From Eubacterium sp. (lineage in GTDB: Bacteria > Bacillota > Clostridia > Lachnospirales > Lachnospiraceae), in assembly GCA_021442545.1 (NCBI GenBank), contig JABUSX010000141.1, positions 1 through 11,155 of the forward strand: a stretch of 11,155 bases of DNA, given 5' to 3'. Under the pieces are notes generated by a model. It had not been told where the DNA came from and did not search any database. It saw nothing but the letters and a program-made list of their open reading frames with translations. Each line of letters begins with the position of its first letter. Position 1 is the first letter of the stretch. Below, piece by piece: positions 7,487 to 11,155 of this stretch. The position numbers and the translations under genes were made by a program.

Positions 7487-7504
7487 GAGGCTGCATTTTC
7501 CCTC

Positions 7505-7545
7505 ACTGGCATCATTATATAATGGTGTGGTATACTGATGCCAGT
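7505..7545. promoter_or_regulatory. Inverted repeat framing the probable dapA promoter
   Basis: Perfect 10-bp arms, ACTGGCATCA (7505-7514) and TGATGCCAGT (7536-7545), enclose a 21-bp spacer; arm centres are 31 bp apart, about three helical turns. A second palindrome, ATTATATAAT, overlaps the left arm at 7514-7523. The layout suits a repressor operator or DNA loop over the promoter. As a terminator it is poor, since no T run follows either side. Confidence 0.6.
7518..7536 (+). promoter_or_regulatory. Candidate -10 elements for dapA
   Basis: TATAAT at 7518-7523 and an extended -10, TG-G-TATACT, at 7528-7536 lie about 135-150 bp before dapA. Neither has a good TTGACA-type -35 at the right spacing; the extended -10 could function without one. 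The resulting leader of roughly 125 nt is too short for a lysine riboswitch, and I see no such consensus. A weak CCGGC/GCCGG pairing near 7610-7645 followed by TTTTT may be an attenuator. Confidence 0.45.
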
Positions 7546-7657
7546 CATTTTAAATAACACAATGAACGCTGACAGAAGAAGATCCTGCCGTATGAAGCAG
7601 GGAAAGAAACCGGCCGCACGTTTCAGAAAGAGAAATCTGCCGGAAGGTTTTTATAAG

Positions 7658-7664
7658 AGGGGAG
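7658..7664 (+). promoter_or_regulatory. Ribosome binding site that sets the dapA start
   Basis: AGGGGAG ends 5 bp before ATG 7670. This, together with the match of the following residues to the DapA N-terminus, rules out the 44-residue in-frame extension beginning at 7538, which would also overlap the promoter and its inverted repeat. Confidence 0.85.
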
Positions 7665-7669
7665 CAGTT

Positions 7670-8575
7670 ATGTCAATATTCAAAGGGGCGGGCGTGGCAC
7701 TTGTCACACCGATGAAAGAAAACGGAGAAGTTCATTTTGAGGCGCTGGAGAAGCTTCTGGAATTTCAGATCGAAAACGGAACCGACGCCATTATTTCTGT
7801 CGGCACAACGGGTGAGGCCCCGACGCTGGAAGACGGTGAACATCTGGATGTGATTCGTTTCTGTGTTCAGAAGACGGCCGGGCGCATTCCCGTGATTGCC
7901 GGAACCGGTTCGAACAATACGGCGCATGCCGTCATGATGTCCCGGGAAGCGCAGAAGGCCGGAGCAGACGGCTGTCTGCTTGTTTCGCCCTATTACAATA
8001 AGGCAACGCAGCAGGGTCTGATCGAAAGCTTTTCTGCCATCGCCCATTCGGTGGATATTCCCTGTATTCTGTACAACGTGCCTTCCCGTACAGGTACGAA
8101 CATCCTGCCGGATACGGCTGCCTGGCTTGGGAAACACGTGGAAAACATCGTGGCGGTAAAAGAGGCGAGCGGCAGTATTTCCCAGACGGCGGAGCTTCTG
8201 GAAAAAGCAGAAGGATCTCTGGATGTCTATTCCGGAAACGATGACCAGATCGTTCCGGTCATGTCTCTCGGCGGGATCGGTGTCATTTCCGTACTTTCCA
8301 ATGTGGCGCCGCAGTTTGTACATGATCTGACGGCTCTCTGTCTGGAAGGAAAATATAAAGAGGCTGCCGCAGAACAGATCCGGTCGCTGGAACTCTGCAG
8401 AAGCCTGTTCTGTGAAGTGAATCCGATCCCGGCGAAGGCCGGATTAAATATGATCGGTTTTGAGGCCGGCAGACCCCGTCTGCCCCTGACGGAAATGACG
8501 GAAAAGGGGAAGGAACGTCTGGAAAAAGCAATGAAAGCATTTGGTCTTGACATCATACAGAAAAAAAGCAAATAA
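7670..8575 (+). CDS. dapA: 4-hydroxy-tetrahydrodipicolinate synthase
   Basis: A 301-residue DapA, the usual family length. It condenses pyruvate with aspartate semialdehyde, the committed step toward diaminopimelate and lysine, and so supplies cell-wall peptide precursors. It is a TIM barrel of the N-acetylneuraminate lyase superfamily. Visible motifs: GTTGE at 45-49 (the active-site threonine pair), the SPYYNK loop, Y135 in YNVPSRTG (proton relay) and K164 in AVKEASG, the Schiff-base lysine. The RTG arginine that binds the aspartate semialdehyde carboxylate is also present. No other lysine-pathway gene is nearby, and the gene appears to have its own promoter. It is separated by 126 bp from the STAS gene downstream. 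Confidence 0.96.
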   Translation: MSIFKGAGVALVTPMKENGEVHFEALEKLLEFQIENGTDAIISVGTTGEAPTLEDGEHLDVIRFCVQKTAGRIPVIAGTGSNNTAHAVMMSREAQKAGADGCLLVSPYYNKATQQGLIESFSAIAHSVDIPCILYNVPSRTGTNILPDTAAWLGKHVENIVAVKEASGSISQTAELLEKAEGSLDVYSGNDDQIVPVMSLGGIGVISVLSNVAPQFVHDLTALCLEGKYKEAAAEQIRSLELCRSLFCEVNPIPAKAGLNMIGFEAGRPRLPLTEMTEKGKERLEKAMKAFGLDIIQKKSK

Positions 8576-8701
8576 TAAGGGAAATGTGAAATAATCAGAA
8601 TATCGGCTTAATAAATAATAAAAAGAACAGACGTTTGGATCGTTTTGCCATCCGAACGGAAACGGAAAAACACTTGTCTGAAAAGGAAGGATACATTTGT
8701 C
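8576..8701 (+). promoter_or_regulatory. Intergenic region with hairpin upstream of STAS gene
   Basis: An AT-rich stretch (8580-8627) is followed by a 9-bp stem, CGTTTGGAT (8632-8640) with ATCCGAACG (8650-8658), one G-T wobble and a 9-nt loop. An outer CAGAC/GTCTG pairing (8628-8632, 8676-8680) is also possible. No T run follows on the plus strand, so a dapA terminator is doubtful; a promoter for the STAS gene is expected here but not resolvable. Confidence 0.35.
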
Positions 8702-8980
8702 ATGGGAGAAGTAGTATTTAACGGTTACTCTCGAATCGATACATTATCGGCACCGAAGATGCAGGAAGAGCTTGAAAAAGCCACTGCAGACGGCTTCGAA
8801 AAGCTCGTAATTGATATGAAGGATACGGAATATATCAGCTCGGCCGGGCTTCGGGTTCTGCTTATGTTCCAGAAAAAATCTGCTGCACAGTCCGCTTCCA
8901 TGGTTCTTCGGAATGTCAGTGAAGATGTTAAGGAAATCTTTGATGTTACAGGTTTCACAGATTTCCTTACGATCGAATAA
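8702..8980 (+). CDS. STAS-domain anti-anti-sigma factor-like protein
   Basis: A 92-residue single STAS domain protein of the SpoIIAA/RsbV/BldG type. Such proteins, when dephosphorylated, bind an anti-sigma serine kinase and free its sigma factor. The conserved block around residues 37-54 (VIDMKDTEYISSAGLRVLL) contains the serine pair, of which S47 is the likely phosphorylation site. ATG 8702 is preceded by AAGGAAGG with a slightly long spacing of about 11 bp, and the protein then starts at the first strand of the domain; an earlier in-frame ATG at 8645 would add 19 basic residues with no domain match. No kinase or sigma factor gene is in the window, so its partner is unknown. The following lipoprotein starts 27 bp downstream, suggesting co-transcription. 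Confidence 0.9.
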   Translation: MGEVVFNGYSRIDTLSAPKMQEELEKATADGFEKLVIDMKDTEYISSAGLRVLLMFQKKSAAQSASMVLRNVSEDVKEIFDVTGFTDFLTIE

Positions 8981-9007
8981 CGAAATAAAGGAAAGGGCTT
9001 TGACAGA

Positions 9008-9622
9008 ATGAAGAAAGCAGTTCGTCTGATACTGGTTGCGGTTCTCTCTGCGGTGCTGCTTCTCTGCGGCTGCGGCGGAGCCGGCTCGGCAAAGGCTTTG
9101 TCAGGATCCTACACGGCGGAATACGATCTTGCGGATTTGATCAACAGTTATCTGGGGGACCAGGGCTATTCGATCGACAAAGAGATGAATGCCCCTTTTA
9201 CGCTTGATCTGAATAAGGACGGAAGCTATAAACTTGGCATTGATACCGGATCTTTAACGGAGGATCTGAGTTCTCTGTTCCAGAATGAAGGGGTGTCGAT
9301 CATTTCCGATCTGTTCGGATCCGAAGGAATTTTTGGAGATTCGCTGGAGATTCTGGCACAGGAAAGCGGTTATGAAGATTTTTCTTCGTTCGCTTCCGAT
9401 ATGGTCGATGAAATCCTGGGATCGATCGAAAGCGGCGTCATATCCGGATTGGGAGGCATCTCCGAAGAGGGTACGTTTACGGTCGAAGAGGACAGGATCA
9501 CGCTTTCCCCGAAGAATGGAGAGGCCGTAGAGGGTATCATCAACCAGGATAATTCGATTACGATCACTTCGAACATTCAGGGACAGACGATCGTCCTTAC
9601 GTTCGTGAAAACCAACTCGTAA
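9008..9622 (+). CDS. Lipoprotein of unknown function
   Basis: A 204-residue exported lipoprotein that I do not recognise as a named family. It has a basic start, a hydrophobic helix (about 5-19) and the lipobox LCGC with C22 as the lipidated residue, followed by a Gly-rich linker. The mature part begins with SGSYTAEYDL, has a central acidic Ser/Asp/Gly-rich helical stretch (about 80-150), and ends in alternating strands (GTFTVEEDRITL, SITITSNIQGQTIVLTF). This is consistent with a small beta-barrel or lipocalin-like fold, but that is only a reading of the pattern. GGAAAGGG lies about 9 bp before ATG 9008. It sits 27 bp after the STAS gene and 27 bp before holA, probably in one operon. Confidence 0.85.
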   Translation: MKKAVRLILVAVLSAVLLLCGCGGAGSAKALSGSYTAEYDLADLINSYLGDQGYSIDKEMNAPFTLDLNKDGSYKLGIDTGSLTEDLSSLFQNEGVSIISDLFGSEGIFGDSLEILAQESGYEDFSSFASDMVDEILGSIESGVISGLGGISEEGTFTVEEDRITLSPKNGEAVEGIINQDNSITITSNIQGQTIVLTFVKTNS

Positions 9623-9649
9623 AACTATCCGGAACATAGGGCACGCAGC

Positions 9650-10633
9650 GTGTTAGAGATCGCACGGGACATAAAAGAAAAGCATTTCCGCCGGCTGTAT
9701 CTGCTGTACGGCTCTGAGGATTATCTGCGCAGGCAGTACCGGCAGAAGCTTCTTGCGGCTCTTGTTCCCGAAGAAGATACAATGAATATGACCCGGTTTT
9801 CCGGAAAGGAAGCAGACGTTTCCGCCATCATTTCCCAGGCGGAGACGCTGCCTTTTTTTGCGGAAAGGCGGGTCATTTTAGCGGAAGATACCGAACTGTT
9901 CAAAAAAGGTTCGGAAGAACTGGCCACATATCTGAAAGATCTGCCGGATTATCTGGTTCTGATCTTTTCCGAAAAAGAAGTCGATAAGCGGACCCGTCTG
10001 TTTAAGGCTGCATCCAAAGCAGGTCATGCAGCAGACTTTTCTCCTCCGGATGAAAAAACACTGGTCCGCTGGATCCGGTCACGCTTTTCTGAAGAAGGAA
10101 AACAGATCAGCGGAGATGCTGCCATGCATCTTCTTTCTTCCGTCGGTACGGAAATGTCTCTTCTGGATCAGGAGATGCAGAAGCTGACAGCCTGGTGTGC
10201 CGGCAAAGAATCCGTGACGAAGGGAGACATCGACACCGTCTGCGTTTCAAAAACGGAAAACCGGATCTTCGATATGATCCGGGCCATCACGCAGCACAGG
10301 CGCCGTGAAGCCCTGGATCTGTATTACGATCTTCTGGCGCTGCGGGAACCGCCTATGCGCATCCTCTATCTTATGTTTTATGAATATAACCGTCTCTTTC
10401 AGATCGGCGCCCTGTCCGATGAAGGTGTGCCGCAGCGGGATATTGCATCCCGGCTTGGGATCCGGCCGTTTGCGGTGTCGAAAGCGAAAGAGATACTCCC
10501 ATATTATCCGCAGAAAAAGCTGAAAGAGATCCTGGAATTCATCGCCGGCCTGGAAGAAGATATGAAGCAGGGACGGCTGGACGATAAGCTGTGTGTTGAG
10601 CTGGCGATCACAAAGCTCTCCGAACAGGAATGA
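9650..10633 (+). CDS. holA: DNA polymerase III subunit delta
   Basis: A 327-residue delta subunit of the clamp loader, which opens the beta sliding clamp for loading onto DNA. The N-terminal AAA+-like domain begins with the family signature LYLLYGSEDYLRRQ (about 17-30), followed by the region that contacts the clamp (ETLPFFAERRVILAED, about 65-80). The C-terminal collar domain contains MRILYLMFYEYNRLFQI and the helix-turn DIASRLGIRPFAVSKAKEI (about 260-280), both typical. The length is normal. The start is GTG 9650 with AGGG 8 bp upstream. In B. subtilis holA (yqeN) lies next to comEC and upstream of rpsT; here it is about 3.2 kb from comEC and no rpsT follows within the window. Confidence 0.95.
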   Translation: MLEIARDIKEKHFRRLYLLYGSEDYLRRQYRQKLLAALVPEEDTMNMTRFSGKEADVSAIISQAETLPFFAERRVILAEDTELFKKGSEELATYLKDLPDYLVLIFSEKEVDKRTRLFKAASKAGHAADFSPPDEKTLVRWIRSRFSEEGKQISGDAAMHLLSSVGTEMSLLDQEMQKLTAWCAGKESVTKGDIDTVCVSKTENRIFDMIRAITQHRRREALDLYYDLLALREPPMRILYLMFYEYNRLFQIGALSDEGVPQRDIASRLGIRPFAVSKAKEILPYYPQKKLKEILEFIAGLEEDMKQGRLDDKLCVELAITKLSEQE

Positions 10634-10683
10634 ACATGACAGAAGTTTCACATCTGAATTACAGCAGGAGGAGGTGGACATGG

Positions 10684-10895
10684 ATGCCGACTAATATCAG
10701 GGAAAACGGTTTTGAGACGTTCACCTTTCTTCAGACAGAGAAACTGCAGTTAAAGTCGGAAGCCGACATGGAAAGCCGGTTGTGTATGAAGTACACTGTG
10801 ATAGAATGAGTGAGGATGGATATGAATTCTTTCTGTCAGCTAACGGCGTTTGGATGACGAAGAGTGTGCCTGTAACCTATTTGGAAAAAGAATAA
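10684..10895 (+). pseudogene. kptA: Remnant of kptA (RNA 2'-phosphotransferase), truncated and frameshifted
   Basis: From 10716 to the stop at 10893-10895 one frame reads as the C-terminal lobe of KptA/Tpt1: VHLSSDRETAVKVG, then SRHGKPVV, then DGYEFF and NGVWMTKSVPVTYL. These correspond to the HLS, RHG-PV and NGVWLT motifs of the family, which removes the 2'-phosphate from RNA using NAD+. This frame has a stop at 10713-10715 and no start before the ATG at 10806. A short piece, NIRENGF, just upstream in another frame (from 10684) matches the segment that normally precedes VHLS, so a small deletion plus frameshift is likely. The N-terminal winged-helix lobe and the first catalytic Arg/His residues are absent: about 60 of roughly 180 residues remain. 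A strong AGGAGGAGG at 10666-10674 still precedes it. The protein cannot be functional. Confidence 0.78.
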
Positions 10896-10925
10896 TATCA
10901 ACAGGTTATCTGTGGAGGGACGGAA

Positions 10926-11155
10926 ATGAAGAAGAAAGTTTTAACGGTTTTCCTTGCGTTTGCTTTGTGTTCGACATGCGTGACACCGGTATTCGCTTCG
11001 GAAGGAACGAATTCTGCCGCAGAGACAGGTGCCGGATATGACCTGTCCGGATCTTTGACTGCGGAAACAGGGAACGGAAGTGCAATATCCGGAAATACGG
11101 CAGACGAAGCCGGATTCGTCACAGAAAACGGTTCCGATGTCTATGATTCGATTCA
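10926..11155 (+). CDS. Secreted protein, N-terminal part (3'-truncated by window edge)
   Basis: The first 76 codons of an exported protein. MKKK is followed by a hydrophobic helix and a probable signal peptidase I site after VFA (residue 24), with no lipobox cysteine. The visible mature part is low-complexity, rich in Gly, Ser, Thr, Ala and acidic residues (repeated GNGSAISGN-like and ETG pieces), as seen in linkers of surface proteins or proteases. GGAGGG at 10914-10919 lies 6 bp before ATG 10926. The functional domain would lie beyond the window, so no function is assigned. Confidence 0.8.
   Translation, partial: MKKKVLTVFLAFALCSTCVTPVFASEGTNSAAETGAGYDLSGSLTAETGNGSAISGNTADEAGFVTENGSDVYDSI

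Noticed and set aside
7140..7496. Minus-strand frame with 14-residue His/Glu/Gln-rich repeats
   Set aside because: It overlaps the start of the Nudix gene in another frame, has no good ribosome binding site or recognisable fold, and its repeats follow from the 42-bp array.
7538..7669. 44-residue N-terminal extension of DapA
   Set aside because: It would start within the inverted repeat at the promoter, lacks a ribosome binding site and does not match DapA; AGGGGAG marks ATG 7670.
7546..7669. Lysine riboswitch in the dapA leader
   Set aside because: The leader is only about 125 nt and shows none of the conserved lysine-aptamer segments.
10636..10809. Small 57-residue protein (or 41 residues from 10684) behind a strong AGGAGGAGG
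   Set aside because: The same bases read in another frame as conserved KptA sequence, so the small frame is better explained as part of a decayed gene.
1..11155. About twelve GGATCC sites, more than chance for this length
   Set aside because: Most fall in coding sequence where Ile-Arg, Gly-Ser and similar codon pairs (for example ATC-CGG after G) produce them; no methylase or restriction gene is present.

Overview
The window reads as chromosomal DNA of a low-to-mid GC Firmicute, most likely a member of Clostridia such as Lachnospiraceae. This is inferred from the mix of com genes, a GerMN lipoprotein, SpoIIAA/BldG-type STAS protein, holA close to the com locus, purine-rich Shine-Dalgarno sites and frequent GTG/TTG starts. 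Nothing in it looks like a phage, plasmid or insertion sequence. No rRNA, tRNA or CRISPR array was seen.

Layout. Positions 1-6443 (+) form a compact block: the 3' part of comEA (DNA-binding competence protein), an OmpR/PhoB-type response regulator, its membrane histidine kinase, a lipoprotein with two GerMN domains, and, after a 133-bp structured gap, comEC (DNA-uptake channel with a metallo-beta-lactamase domain). In B. subtilis comEA and comEC are separated only by comEB; here a two-component system plus lipoprotein sits in that place. The regulator-kinase-GerMN order recalls actinobacterial mtrA-mtrB-lpqB.

Positions 6444-7669 hold a Nudix hydrolase on the minus strand (6659-7267), flanked by two tandem repeat arrays: 63-bp units with hairpins between the convergent comEC and Nudix genes, and degenerate 42-44-bp units between the divergent Nudix and dapA genes. 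A third tandem duplication (66 bp, 22 residues) lies inside comEC. The dapA promoter region is framed by a perfect 10-bp inverted repeat.

Positions 7670-10633 (+) carry dapA (lysine/diaminopimelate synthesis), then a closely spaced group: a STAS anti-anti-sigma-like protein, an unrecognised lipoprotein, and holA (DNA polymerase III delta). In B. subtilis comEC and holA are nearly adjacent, so the Nudix-dapA-STAS-lipoprotein stretch looks like an interruption of an old neighbourhood.

Positions 10634-10925 contain no intact gene but do hold a clear C-terminal remnant of kptA/tpt1 (tRNA 2'-phosphotransferase), out of frame with a short upstream piece. The window ends in the first 76 codons of a secreted protein. 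I found no convincing new defence or mobile system; the points most worth following are the com-embedded signalling cassette, the repeat cluster with the dapA inverted repeat, and the kptA relic.
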